This document shows, piece by piece, positions 47,360-59,148 of a stretch of 64,000 bases of DNA (the first letter of the stretch is position 1; each line of letters opens with the position of its first letter). The stretch covers positions 363,309 to 427,308 of the forward strand of contig NW_027192214.1 in assembly GCF_041956535.1 (NCBI RefSeq). Reading direction: 5' to 3'. This stretch comes from Calcarisporiella thermophila CBS 279.70 (taxonomy: Eukaryota; Calcarisporiellomycota). Under the pieces are notes generated by a model. It saw nothing but the letters and a program-made list of their open reading frames with translations, had not been told where the DNA came from and ran no database searches. Made by a program: the position numbers and the translations under genes.

Positions 47360-47945
47360 TCTTGCGATGGATGCTAATAATGATTATATCACAGTATCTA
47401 ATGAGCGGAACTTTTGAGATGAACAAGGTGGCGAAGTGCACTTTTTTTTTCAAGTCAGAGTGGCTTATGAATTAATGGGTCTCACTTGGTTCTCCAAGGC
47501 TAGGTAAAAAAGCTAGTGCTCCTTGTTGCACTCTAGGAAAAACGAAAACCCATCCACCCCCAAATGATAATTATTACAAAAACGTGCTTAGTTAACAATT
47601 TGAAAGTCCAGTACTGAGGGTAGCGAATTAGAAAAAAATTTTGTACTATATTTGTTGGAAACTTCTTCCTCAACATCAAACTTAATAGTGTGAGCGATTT
47701 TGACTAATCGAGGATATATCAATGCGCACATATACCGATTCGAGAAAAGGTTTGAAGTTGAAAAGATTGAAACTGCAATTCTCGCGGCTCTCGATTAACG
47801 CGTTTTTACGTGTATCGAGTGAACTTTGGGGAGGGTTAACGTCATCTTTAATTTAATTTGTGCTTGAAATTTTTCGAAAACACTTATTGCCCATTGACGA
47901 ACCCAATCCCAACCCATCGATTTTCACCGAAACCACCGCAGTTAT
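47360..47945. promoter_or_regulatory. Divergent upstream region, RabGAP / coiled-coil gene
   Basis: 586 bp between two divergent start codons, AT-rich, with no gene. No specific regulatory motif is recognised. Confidence 0.45.
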
Positions 47946-50657
47946 ATGACAACAATAGAGCCCCAGCAAGTGGATCCCACTGCTGCTGATGCCGCTACTG
48001 TATTAGACCAACAAGTACGGCGGGTGTTTGGAAATGCGAAGCGAATATGGATGAGCGAACTCCTCAAGCTTGTGGAGCAAGACGAGGCCGAGCAAGGCTT
48101 CTCCGTATTCGACGAGGGGACTAAGAACACAATACGGGAATTCGCACGTCAATATCCAACATTTGATGTCAGCGCTGACGAGCTGATTCCTAACCTTGTC
48201 GCACTCCTACAATCGCAGCAATCCCAAACGCAGGAGCAGCAGCAGCAACAATCAGAAGCAGTCGAAGAAAGGACAAAAGAAAGCACTCCGGAACCAAAAG
48301 AGTACTCAAGTGAGGATCAAGATAGAGAAGAGAAATTGTCGAATGAAAAAGACCAGCCTGCCCTTGCGGAATTTGCAGGAAGAAGGCGTACAACCCCCGT
48401 ACTGAAAATTGCAACCCCGAGTCGAAGATCGCGAAGACGGGCGGGAGGACGATCTGGAAGTGTTTCTAGCGCAGGAGGATACGAATCAGATCGAGCAGGA
48501 GTAAGCTTCACACACGCATTATCTTTCTACTTTTTGAGAACACTTATTCTTTTATTCCTGTTTGTAGAGCCCAGATACTTTGGGAAGATCCACCGATTAC
48601 TTTGCTCGCTCAACAGACTCGCCCACCAGGCAGCAACGCGTGGAAAGCCCATCACTTCCATGGCCGGATCCCTCCCTCAATGGCAACCCAGAGTTTGGGC
48701 CTGATGAGGGGTTAATCACAATGAACGAATTTTTCCATCCAGATGTATGGTGCTACCTATTTCATATGCATTTTACACTCATTAACGTCTTATTTTTGCG
48801 ATTATTTTAGCTTCCCCCTGGAACTACGGTTGAGCAATTGTTAGAAGAAAATAAGGAGCTACATCAAAAGCAGCGTCAGGCAGAGGAGATGGAGAAGCAG
48901 CTCCATCAACGGGAGGAGGAAATCCAAAGACTACGACGTGAGCAGCGAGATTTGAATGGTCAATTTCTGTCTCTCAAACGTGAGAACAACGAGCTCTTGA
49001 ACAGAGAGAAGAAGAGGGCGAGTGAAATATCCCAGGTATATCTTTATTAATATTACCGTTTCATTTCAACAAACCTGACGCAATTATTTTATTTTTCATT
49101 AAGCTTCAAGAGGAACTCTCCAAGGCCGTCAAAACAGCTAACGATAACAAGCGTTCGAGTGAACAGAACATGAGACTGTATGATTCTAAATCAGGTTAGT
49201 TTCATTTACTTATTCCGGGATCATTTTTGAAAAATCAAATATACTTTCTGCAATTTCCAGAGGAGGTTGGTAAACTTCAACAAGTCATGCGCCAGAAAGA
49301 GCAGCACCAACAAGCGCTGCAGAACAGCATCAATGAGCTCGAGGACGAAAAGCGACGTCTCACTATCGAAAAGGACCGGTTCGAGTCTGCAGCGCGTGAT
49401 TTGCGACACGAGCTACTCTCGGTGGAATTGGAACGTGACAACGTCAACAACGATCTACAACGCATGGAAGAAGCCTATCAAGAACTGAAAAAGCGATATG
49501 AAGAAGCTCGATTAGAGAGATCAAGTGCCGGAGTTGTATCGAAACGCCCAGAGGCTGTCAAGGTTAATTTGAATTTGAAAGATATTTTTTAGCTCCTACT
49601 GATATTTTTATTTTCTTGCAGACGCTTCATTCGGAACTACTTGATTTGGGTCTGCGTGAGCCAAATGATCCGCTCAAACGCTCATGGTCTCGCAATTCCC
49701 AGGTACCCAAACGAATTATTTTACTGAAATTTAAGATTGTTTTATAACCTTTTTTTTTTAATAGACGGACCGCGTTAAATCTCTCGAAGAGAAAGTCGAG
49801 TATTACAAGCAAGAAGCAGATAAAGCACGTTCAAAATCACTAAGCGGTATTTACACACATGCTCTTTCTTTTTTCGTGCTCAAGCGTTCCATATTTATTT
49901 TTATTTTTAAATAGTGCAAGAGCAATACCAGACTTACCGGGCTACCATGGAATCCGGCAAACAGCAGCTCCGTGAGCAGATCCAGACTCTCGAGCTAGAG
50001 CTTCATCGCCAAAAGGAGGCCAATCTAGTCCTGTCTTCAGCGACTGGCCCCTCCATGTCTGAGGTGGGCGTTCAACATGTTCCTGTCATGCAAGATCGCG
50101 ATGTTCAAACCCAGACGACCACTCATACTATCTCTGTGCAATGCGAGCCGTTGCTCAGGGCAGAGGCATCTGTCCAATGTGCGCTGGGTGGCAGCAGTCT
50201 TGAAGGTGATAGAGAGATCAGAATAAGACAGCAGGTGCTAGCCTCAGAACTCAGCGTGCAGGCTGCGTTGGTGGAGGGATTACTAAAGACGCACAGAGAA
50301 CGTAGCAAGAAGAAGGCTGAATCCCTTGCCGGCCAACAAGAAGCTGCTCGCAATACCTTGGGCACTTCCCACGCTGCCCCTCTCCCCTCGGCCATCACCA
50401 CTAAACCCCCTCTCGCCTCTGTCCAGAGCTTGCGGAACGATTTCTTCGGCTCGGTCACGGTTATCGCTATTGTGGTTTATTTGCTTGGTGTAATCTCCTC
50501 AAAGTGGATGCAATCTCATCCTGATCCCGACTTCCCCTTGCCGGGGTGGGCAGGCGGTTTCGCATCTGTGCACTCTAGAAGTGGTATGATGGAAATGTTT
50601 GTATATTGGTGGGAAACATTGCTTTGGAGCGGCGACTCGGCAGGTTTACCTACGTAG
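47946..50657 (+). CDS. Tail-anchored coiled-coil protein, possibly nuclear-envelope
   Basis: Exons 47946-48500, 48568-48744, 48811-49035, 49104-49194, 49261-49562, 49622-49702, 49765-49846 and 49915-50657 give 751 residues. The N-terminal 250 residues are polar and partly disordered, with a Gln-rich run and a basic RRSRRRAGGRSGS stretch. From about 248 to 500 it is almost continuous coiled coil (EEMEKQLHQREEEIQRLRRE, then further heptads). Two further helical segments lead to one membrane span near the C terminus (SVTVIAIVVYLLGVIS), then about 50 residues ending in GLPT. This layout, with no signal peptide, resembles golgins or KASH-type proteins. I cannot assign a family; the short tail after the span leaves both possible. 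Confidence 0.85.
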
Positions 50658-51222
50658 TTTTTTCTTCACGTTTGTATGCCTATATAAACACTCTACATTA
50701 CTATACTAATTTGACGATTTTTCTTTATTTTTTCATCCGCTTATATTTATAACCCCATTGTTTGTGAACAATAATATCTTATAGTGTCCAGCTGTATATT
50801 TGTAAACCACTCTCCTTTTTAAGCACCATCTCTCTTCCTCCTTTATTTCCACTCTATATCTGCAAATTTTGTTTTCGCTTTCTGCTCTCTACGTAATAAT
50901 ATTTAGCGTTTTTATCAGTGATTTTTTTTTTCAAGGAATATAGCTCAATTCTGAAGGAAATAAACGCAATGCAGAACTGCATTGATATTTTTCGAAGATT
51001 CTATTGTTTCAAGCTTTCACCGGTGGAGTTAGAGAGCTCATATTAGAAACTCATACGAGTTGAGAGAATCCAGGAGAAGATAGCCATTTCTTTGAACTTT
51101 ATTCTGCTGCAACTAAAATAGTATTTGGTAAACATCGATGGAAAGTTAAAAAAAAAGGGGGGGGGGGAGGTAAAGTGTCAATCATCTAAAAGAGAAAACT
51201 ACGGAAAATGTAATGTATCAAA
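50658..51222. other. Intergenic region between convergent genes
   Basis: T-rich 3' UTR of the coiled-coil gene and, on the other strand, 3' flank of the metacaspase gene. A run of 9 G at about 51159-51167 follows an A-run. No gene is seen. Confidence 0.5.
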
Positions 51223-52943
51223 TTAAATGATAAATATTTGGTTAGTGTCGATGGGATGTGAGGAAGAGAGCTGTGGTTTTTGCGTGTACTTGGTTAGGAG
51301 AATTTGCCTCATGCTCACAAGAAGCTGTCTATATGAAATAGGCTGTTGCTGAACAGAGTTCATGCTATCGAGGGAAAGTAGGGATAAAAAGTTATATATG
51401 GCCCAACTTCAGGAGGAATCCTAGAAACCTACACTGAAATAAAAGCAAAGCTCATAGCACCAGTATTCATGCCCGCCTCTGTTAGAAATCAAAAAGGAAC
51501 TTAGTCAGAAGACGCCGTGGTTAAACATTGATCCAATATCCTCTACCGGTTGTGTCTGCCGATGTTTGGTTATCCTTGCATCCTCCAAGAGATATCACAT
51601 CCGCTGGACTCCCTCTCGATTGCTTGGCATATTCTCGGCTCTTCTTGCCCCTTGTCAGCATCGTTCCAATCGTACTGACGGTCTTGAAAATACCACCAAT
51701 ATCTCCGCGGAGATAATCTCCACCCATGCTCATCAGAGAGGAGCCCGCGGTAGAAACAATGGTGGTTTCTTTAAGTGTACCTTGTGTGCTGTACATGTAT
51801 GGAAGATCCAGGGCTGACCCGGAATGGCAAGAGTCAAAGATGGCAGTAAGTCGGCATCCTAATACAACCACAACAAAGTCAGTGTACCTAAGGCATAAAA
51901 GAATAAAGGATACTATCAAAAGAGCGGTATACCTGGAGGCAGTGGTCTCACCAGATGATAGTGCATTTCGTCATCGACAATCATTCCGGCTACCGAGTGG
52001 TCCACCGGGTATATTGTTTCATCCATCCCATCTTCTTCGTCTCCGTCAAGATCTCTTGTTTGGCCTCCGTGGCCAGAAAAATGGAAGAAGAAGGAGTCGT
52101 TGGGCTTTGCGTCGCGCACGAGCCACTGGCAGGCCGCCACTATGTTTGCTCGAGTTGGCTGGAACTTGGGATCTTTTTGATCATCCGTCAGTAAAACCAT
52201 ATCGCCTTCACGCCAGCCGCGAGACTGGAGGAAATTTTTCATATTTTTAACATCGTTGATGCAGCCTAATTTATAAATAAGCAGCGATAAGTTGGAGGCA
52301 GAAAGCGAAACGGCAGAGACAGAGAATAACGAGGAAAGAAAAAAAGAGATGCAAAAAAAAAAGCAATCCAAAAATTTGGAATGGAAAATGCCCTACCTCT
52401 CAATTCTCCTTTCTGCCCAAAATAGTTGATTCCAATAAGCACTGCTTTTCTCGCCCCGGTGCAGTTACTTATTTGATAGTTATTTGGAGCAGGACCCGTA
52501 ATTGGGTTCATGTGGCCGATCATTGCATCTCCCGCATTCGGAGTTGTGGGTGGATAATAAGTTGTATTCGGACCATATGGCTGTGGAGGAGGGGGATAAG
52601 GTGATCCATTAGAAGATTGCGGGGGAGGAGGGCCTTGAGGTGGAGGGTAGGCCGCATGTCGATCATTAGCAGGAGGGGGATAGTAAGGCCCATTTGAAGG
52701 AGGGGGCGGTGGATAAGCGGAAGGTGTATAGGGTGGGGGCGGGGGAGGATACGCATTGGAAGGCGGATAGGCATTAGAAGGTGGATAAGCATTTGGGGGC
52801 GGATACGAATTGGGAGGAGGATACGTATTGGAAGGAGGATAAGCGTTGGGAGGTGGTGGATAAGCATTAGAAGGGGGCGGGTAATAGTTTTGAACCGGTG
52901 GTTGCGTTCCGTATTGTGCTCTGTACTGGCTGCCGGGATACAT
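51223..52943 (-). CDS. MCA1: Metacaspase (type I)
   Basis: Five exons (52943-52397, 52265-51933, 51858-51547, 51478-51433, 51364-51223) give 459 residues. The prodomain (1-150) is made of Pro/Tyr/Asn-rich repeats of the type NAYPPP. The protease domain starts at [19 protein letters not shown]. It contains the catalytic His in [12 protein letters not shown] and the catalytic Cys in [15 protein letters not shown], with the Asp-rich loop [14 protein letters not shown] between. The last two short exons supply [16 protein letters not shown] and [16 protein letters not shown], typical of the C terminus; without them the frame would stop early at 51521. Type I metacaspases are Ca2+-dependent Arg/Lys-specific cysteine proteases involved in proteostasis and cell death. 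The gene looks intact. Confidence 0.93.
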
Positions 52944-54396
52944 GGTGTGCAGATGGATGTTTTTTCAGATCAGTGGTTGGTTTACTAATGACGATTAAAT
53001 GATCCAGAAAAATGAGATCAGCCTTGAACAGTGTACCTGCCACCCAAGAATTTTTGAGCTAAGATATCCATGAAACCGGTGTGGCTCGAAAAACCTGGAG
53101 CCGCAGCAATTGAATCTGCTCCGTGAAAGTTATCGAGTCAGATTTATGGCGCGGTTTTAAGTGAAAGCGTTTTAAATTAGTCACCTCTAGCATTAATATA
53201 TCTGAAAAAGAGGAGGTCGTCGTAAACCTACTAGCATATATAATAAAAAATGGACACCAATCTATTACAATACGGCTCTCAAGTGCCATTTTCACAACAA
53301 CTATTAGCATCAGAAGTGCACTGGCCCCTTTTTTTTATTAGATGAATCCGGAAACAAAAAAATAATGGGTAAAACTTACCCGTATGTTCTCTTTCTGATA
53401 TGCTTGGATAATTCTAAAGGGAACATAAGCCCTGGAAACCGTGGAAATCAGCTTCCTCTAGATATACGGAGTATTCAATATTTTAATCACCATAGCTAAC
53501 AAACAAACTCGCAGAGAAACCCGAGAAAAGGATCAGCCGGCATCTCATAAAGACTTCGGCACTTAAACTGTACTTTAAATTTGTATCCTCTAGCAATATA
53601 GCTCCATTGATCCTTGAACCATTTATTTAAGTGCGTCCTATCGCAAATACCTCAAAATCTACAGATATAGGATATTGCTCTTGATTCTTTCTTTATCAAG
53701 TGTGAATCTCTATTGTTAAAGAAGATTCATAAAATTGTACAAAAGCTATAATGGAGAAGAATAAATATAAATGTAGGAAAGGTATTGGTTAATGTAATAT
53801 TAGTGTACAGAGCGGTATGAAGGACATGATGATATTTTTCAACACATATAGAAAGAAAAGGAAATGATAATATAAACGGGAGGAAAAAGTTAACTGTTGA
53901 CACCAAATTTCGGCAAGGTTAGTTGAAGGAAAAGGAGAAAATGGACACGATATAGAATATTGCTTATGATCAGCGTAGATACACGTGGAAAAACAAACTT
54001 TTATATCCAGCGCCGCTTGCACCCGCAGCTGTTGATAAACACACGCTGGGTAACATGCGTGTGGGTCAAAAGAATATTTGTGCACAGGAGTGAACGGGTA
54101 TCTTTTAATTCTTTCCTACTACCTTTGCATGCATGCAAATCTGTCCCATATTCTGATCGTTTCGAGAACCATCTCATTTTAGGAATAGCGCGTCTTTAAA
54201 TAAAATCTTGCGGGGATCCAACTGGCGGTTGTAGATAGGTAAGGCAACTCTTAAATGAGAATTCCATTATTTCTAGAAAGGGCACTTATTGGTAGAGACA
54301 TTTCAGTATAGAGTTTAATACTTCAGAAAAGATAAAAGTCACAGAGTGTAAACATGAATCATATTTTAAGGAAAACAAGGAGATGGGAGAGTGTTA
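52944..54396. other. Intergenic region, no gene seen
   Basis: About 1.45 kb of AT-rich sequence between the metacaspase start and the Vac8 stop. Short frames on either strand have no protein-like features. Confidence 0.5.
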
Positions 54397-56652
54397 TCAA
54401 GGCTGGGGTTCGAGGAAGGTCAAGACCCTCTTCGCGAGGCCCACAATTTCGGTTTCATCCGAGACCATATCTTCTCCCTCTGGTTCCTCGGTTGAAACTC
54501 CCGCTTGGGAATTGACCTCAGGCCGGCTTGCAAGACGCGTCACTGCTTCCACAATCGAGCCGGACGATCGAATGCGTTCGGAGAGCCGCCTATCGCCCCC
54601 CTCCAAAAATTGGACGATTGTCCAAATGGCGATGTGCTGGAAGGTGATATCGGGGCTGTCTAGGAATCGCTTTAAATAACCCTGGAGACCCCCCGCGGGC
54701 TGGCTCCACACGTTCACGAATTTCGTGTAGTCCGAAACCTTGGAGGAGAGGTTGCCAATGGCGGCGGCACTGTTTCCTTGCACCTCCAAGCTCTCCGAAG
54801 CCGTCAGGGGAATAAGCACTGCGCAAATATCTAAATCTACTAGCCTGCTCTTTAGCTCCTCGCTCAATGCAAGCACCGCCACGCACGCGGTCATCTCAGA
54901 TTGGGCAGCCAGTGGCACACGCAACACCAAATCTCGGATTCTTCCCACTGCACCCGCATCCACGATTGCCTGCTTATTGCGGCCTGAGCTGGCCGCAAGG
55001 TTTCGCAGCGTGCTCACTGCGTGGCATTGAACTTCTTCATTTTCATCATAGGCTAAGAGGTCGATTAACGGATTGAGAAATCCGGCTTCAATGATGCGAG
55101 ATTCATTCATCGGATGGATGGATATGTTGCGAATGCACGCGACCGATGACAAAATTAATGGGAGGATATTAGATTTAAGTAGTCGAAGCAGAGGCGGTAG
55201 GCCCCGAGATTGAACGATTTCACGTTGATATTTTTCTGTTCATTAAAATAGTCATGTCAATCGCGCGAACAATCCCTCTACAGGTCTACCCATTAGGGTG
55301 CTTTACCATCAGACGCCAAATTTCGCAGCGCCAGTGCAGCCTGACATTGAACCTTCAGCGAACTCGATTCCATGAGCGGAATAAGATATTGTACGAGGCG
55401 GGGTTCGCTTTGTGCCAATTTCTTGCGACTTGAAGCTACATTATTCATCGATATATTAATATATGCGTCTCCTGAAAGGAAAATAAATCCCGTTGAAAGA
55501 AAAAAAAGGATATATATTATTACCATCAACTGCTATATTGCTGAGGGCTGTTGTGCAATAGTACTGAACGTCGGTATCAGGAGCATTTAACAAACTCACC
55601 AACACAGGTATAGCGCCTGAATTAACGAGATGCTGCCGATTTTCCTCTAAAGAGAAATGAGTGAGTTAGAGACATTTCAGTGATTACTCGGCCCTAAAGA
55701 AAGTATATACCTGAGTGGGTCATGTTGAGAAGCGCTCCCGTAGCATTCCGTTGTACACGAAGATCTTTCGATCGAGCAAGTCTGATGAGCGGAAGTAGAG
55801 CACCACTCTTGGCTATTTTTGATTTGTTTTCATCTACACAGGAATAAAAACGTATTAAGGGCCACACAACAACAAACCCCAGTTGACAGAATTTACCGTG
55901 TGTTGCAAGATTTGTTATACATCCGCATGAGTTACATTGAACCTCGACATTAGGGGACATCATTTGCCGTATTAATGGCTCCAGCCCTCCGAGTTTGACA
56001 ATCAGTACCTTATTTTCCGCTGGAATAAGATAGTGCAATATTAGTTTTTCAGTGTGTACATCACACGAATGAAGGTGTACTTACGAGCAACTGCGAGATT
56101 GCCAAGAGCTGCGGATGCGGCGCGCTGCACTTCAACATCATGGGATTGAAGCAAGAACATTATAGGTTCTAAAGTATCACGATCCACTGCACGCACATCT
56201 TAGGAGAGAAAAAGAGTGGATTAGCGGCGGAATTTATTTCCCAGCTCCACTACCAAACTGCTTACCTTTCTCCGTGATCTCCGCAAATGCCAAGGCTGCT
56301 GAGCGCTGCAAATCAACATTGTCGGAGAATGCCAGGGTAGAAAGCGCTCGTAATGGCTCGCCCTCAAAGAAGTTTGTCTGATCGCGGTCTTCGAATTTTG
56401 TGATAATATAATTAATGGTCATATTATGGATCAAAAGTACACTTAATGCTCACTCTCTAGATATTGCAATAAATCAGCAACGGCCTCTCGTTCATTTTCT
56501 TGAAGTAAAGGTTCATAATAGCCCCCACGAGCACGTCCTTGATTATCATTTTAAAAAAAATGTTTAGATAGGCGAATAAATGAAAAATGAGATAAAAATA
56601 GAAAAGGCCTACTTGAGCAACAATCCGTCAAGCAGCTAGAGCATGCACCCAT
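54397..56652 (-). CDS. VAC8: Vacuolar armadillo-repeat protein Vac8
   Basis: Nine exons (56652-56613, 56537-56454, 56388-56266, 56198-56085, 56019-55897, 55833-55711, 55646-55524, 55435-55307, 55235-54397), nearly all splitting a codon after its first base, give 565 residues. The N terminus [12 protein letters not shown] carries the Gly2 myristoylation site and Cys for palmitoylation. Armadillo repeats follow, for example [60 protein letters not shown] and [13 protein letters not shown]. Length and order match yeast Vac8 (578 residues), which sits on the vacuole membrane and tethers nucleus-vacuole junctions, Vac17-Myo2 and Atg13 for vacuole inheritance and autophagy. Regular exons of 123 bp each hold about one armadillo repeat. 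Confidence 0.96.
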
Positions 56653-57153
56653 GGTGATGATAATACGCGGAATGCAAGAGTCCTCTTGTGATTAAAATCG
56701 AAAAAAGAAGAGCGTTGAATTTTCAGACAGGTGATCGTTTAACCTCCTGCAGCTATTTATGATTCGCAATATTTATTGGTTGTATCTAATGAGCAATTAT
56801 GGGGGAAAAGAGAGGAGGAAGTGCGTAGGGTAAAATGAACACTTATTTGTCGCGTGAGCGAGATAAAAACTCACACAAGCAAAAGAATGTAAGCCAGTAC
56901 TATTAAGATGTCAAATGGGGTTGTAAGGATAAAAAACCAAGACATCCTCACCTCCAATGTGTGTGACGTGTTTAATATTTTTCTTAGCATGAGATTCAAA
57001 ATTTCAATATAAGAAACATAGAAATACCTCATACAGACAAAAAAAGAATAAGTTAAAACAGTGCCTCCTTAATGGTGATTAAGCGGCCACTATTTATTCG
57101 AATAAATTCACAAGAATATATCCATTCTATTTATAATAAGCGTCAGCAAACGT
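56653..57153. other. Intergenic region, no gene seen
   Basis: About 500 bp of AT-rich sequence between the Vac8 start and the kinase stop, both on the minus strand. It contains the Vac8 promoter. Confidence 0.5.
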
Positions 57154-58084
57154 TTAATGCGATAGGCGGATAAAAGTCATGCTATCACTTGGATTGCCTA
57201 AGAGTGCATCAACAACAGAGGGCGTACCTCTTTTACACACATACACCCCCTTGTCTTGCACTCCGTTCTCAAACATACATTCGAGTATTTTAGTAGCACA
57301 GCGAAGTTTACCAGCCTAATGAATATATGCATTAATGTCACCATTAGAAAGTCATAAGTAGAGCAAGTCTGGAAATGCGTTTTACCATCCCCCCTGTCAC
57401 ATCCATCACAGTATTTAACTTATCGCGAGTTTCGGTATTCACCGTTATCTTACTACATCCCTTGTTCACGTCTATTCGAGTTAGAAGTTTAGCCTCCGAG
57501 GACTCAGGGTTCCTATCGTAGACGCCTGCCACATCTGTCACAAAGATGCATCGGTCCACATTGAACACGCGAGCGGCCTCGACCATAAGCGTATCTCCAC
57601 TCACAACTTGACAACCAGTGTCACCGACCAGCGCGAGATCTCCATACATCAGTGGTACAAGCCCCAGCTGAAGCATTCGGCTTGCTTGTGTCATAAGAGT
57701 AGAGAAGTCGCAGGATTCAGTGAGAAGGTTGAAAGTGGGAAGGCTTACGGCTGGGATGTCGTTCTGTATTAGGAGAGATAAAATACGAGTATGAAGAGTG
57801 AGTAGTGCACGACGGGTGTCCGCAATTCCTATAAGCCGCGTGGTCAATACTGCCCCTGATGCGCCATATATACCCTGTTTTAACTCATGTTCATGAACAT
57901 GAGCATGGCCAAAGGATCCTGCTCCGTGAACAAGTAGAAGATGTTCACCGCGATCGCGGAGGAGAAAATAGGCATTTCGAAGTTGGAGGACAAGCGATTC
58001 GAGATCGTTTTCGGGTACAAGCGTTTCTTTGACACGTTTATTTGTGATGGCTGCTCCTCCTAGTTTGACCACTACCACCCTCAT
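57154..58084 (-). CDS. IPK: Isopentenyl phosphate kinase
   Basis: Two exons (58084-57386 and 57315-57154) give 286 residues. Amino-acid-kinase fold signatures are VVVKLGGAAITNK at the N terminus (phosphate-binding Lys and Gly), LLLVHGAGSFGHAH with the conserved substrate-binding His, MYGDLALVGDTGCQVVSGD, CIFVTDVAGVYDRNP and DVTGGMAGKL across the splice junction. This set matches plant and archaeal isopentenyl phosphate kinases, which phosphorylate isopentenyl phosphate to isopentenyl diphosphate and so feed isoprenoid synthesis. The enzyme is scattered among eukaryotes and missing from common model yeasts. The alternative, another amino-acid-kinase such as a fosfomycin-kinase-like enzyme, fits less well because GAGSFGH and VTGGM are both present. 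It lies 174 bp downstream of a Nudix gene on the same strand. Confidence 0.9.
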
Positions 58085-58258
58085 TGTTACCTGCCTTCTA
58101 TCGAGGAGAACTTATGCTATTTCAAACTCAAATAAGCCACTCTAAGTAACAAAATTGCTATCTATAACTTTGATTTGGGTTCTTTAAAATCTTTTATTAT
58201 CGATCTATAGTACTAGAGATTACAGAGATCGTGGTGCTACAACAAATATAATGTCTAT

Positions 58259-58940
58259 CTATGAGGAGTGCTCCAATTGATATCTAGCTTTGCATGCTTC
58301 TAAAGCTTCTCGAATAAAAGGTTTTGTTACAAGTTCAATGGCCTCGTGAAGTGGAAACTATTCAAAAAAAAAAATGGTATGCAGGGTTAAAAGAGTATCA
58401 TGCAAAGCTATCCAATTAAAATATATACCCATTTCCGCTGTCTCTGATTCTCTTCAGGCCAGTGGTCTTCTATGTCGACCACTTCTAGCTCATACCAATA
58501 AAAAATCGCTCGGGGCGCACCAGTGGATATCATCTTGGTATGAGGCCAGATTCCAAGATGACAAGATATGCGTCCACGAACGCCAGCTGATATACCAAAA
58601 TAATGCAAATAATATTATGCTCCATTAGACTATAATGGCAACACATTAAATGGAATTGTTGAATAAAACCTTCTTCATAAGTCTCGCGTATCGCAGCACT
58701 CTCGATGCTCTCATCATTTTCCCAGCCTCCTTTTGGCTGATAAAAGCAGAATCATGAATCAGAATCAACTTGAAATAGTAAATTCATCAGATGATTACAT
58801 ACCAGAACCCAGGTGCTGGGCGCTTTACGACTCGATATTAAAAGTACATGACCAGTAATTGGATGGATGGGCACACATCCAGAAACTATCCGAGAGCCGT
58901 TGGAATATACTTGTTTATTGCGGCCCTCTCTAGCTTGCAT
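58259..58940 (-). CDS. APS1: Nudix hydrolase, diphosphoinositol-polyphosphate phosphohydrolase-like
   Basis: Four exons (58940-58803, 58736-58670, 58586-58429, 58357-58259) give 153 residues. The Nudix box is complete across two junctions: PKGGWENDESIESAAIRETY followed by EEAGV, with the metal-binding REx2EE glutamates. The strand before it, SGCVPIHPITGHVLLISSRK, and the following GRISCHLGIW are typical of Aps1/DIPP proteins. Those remove phosphate from diphosphoinositol polyphosphates and diadenosine polyphosphates in the cytosol. The C terminus, FPLHEAIELVTKPFIREAL, is also in keeping. Substrate range cannot be read from the sequence; adjacency to isopentenyl phosphate kinase raises the possibility of a prenyl-diphosphate substrate, as some plant Nudix enzymes have. 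Confidence 0.9.
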
Positions 58941-59076
58941 TAGAAAAAAGGAAAATAATAATAAGAAATGACAAAAATAAAATTAATAAATTAATTATTG
59001 CCGGTCAAGGAAAACCAGTTTTGAAAAAATATGGATTTATATACTAAGAATTTTGTCGGAAAAAATGTTCACCTAA

Positions 59077-59148
59077 AGCGATGTAGAGCAGTGGAAGCTC
59101 GTCAGGCTCATAACCTGAAGGTCACTGGATCGAAACCAGTCATCGCTA
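59077..59148 (+). tRNA. trnfM-CAT: Initiator tRNA-Met (anticodon CAT), copy 1
   Basis: A 72-nt cloverleaf. The acceptor stem AGCGATG pairs with CATCGCT, with the A-T first pair typical of eukaryotic initiators, and discriminator A. The anticodon loop is CTCATAA. The T-arm is GGATCGAAACC, where A replaces the usual T54 and A is at position 60, the hallmark of eukaryotic initiator tRNA. A T-run terminator follows. It is identical to the minus-strand copy at 60098-60169. Confidence 0.95.

Noticed and set aside
52520-52900. Regular 9-18-bp repeats considered as a CRISPR-like or satellite array
   Set aside because: They encode the Pro/Tyr repeats of the metacaspase prodomain; there are no spacers and the organism is a eukaryote.
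54867-55076. Plus-strand frames within the Vac8 gene
   Set aside because: Antisense shadows of the armadillo-repeat exons.
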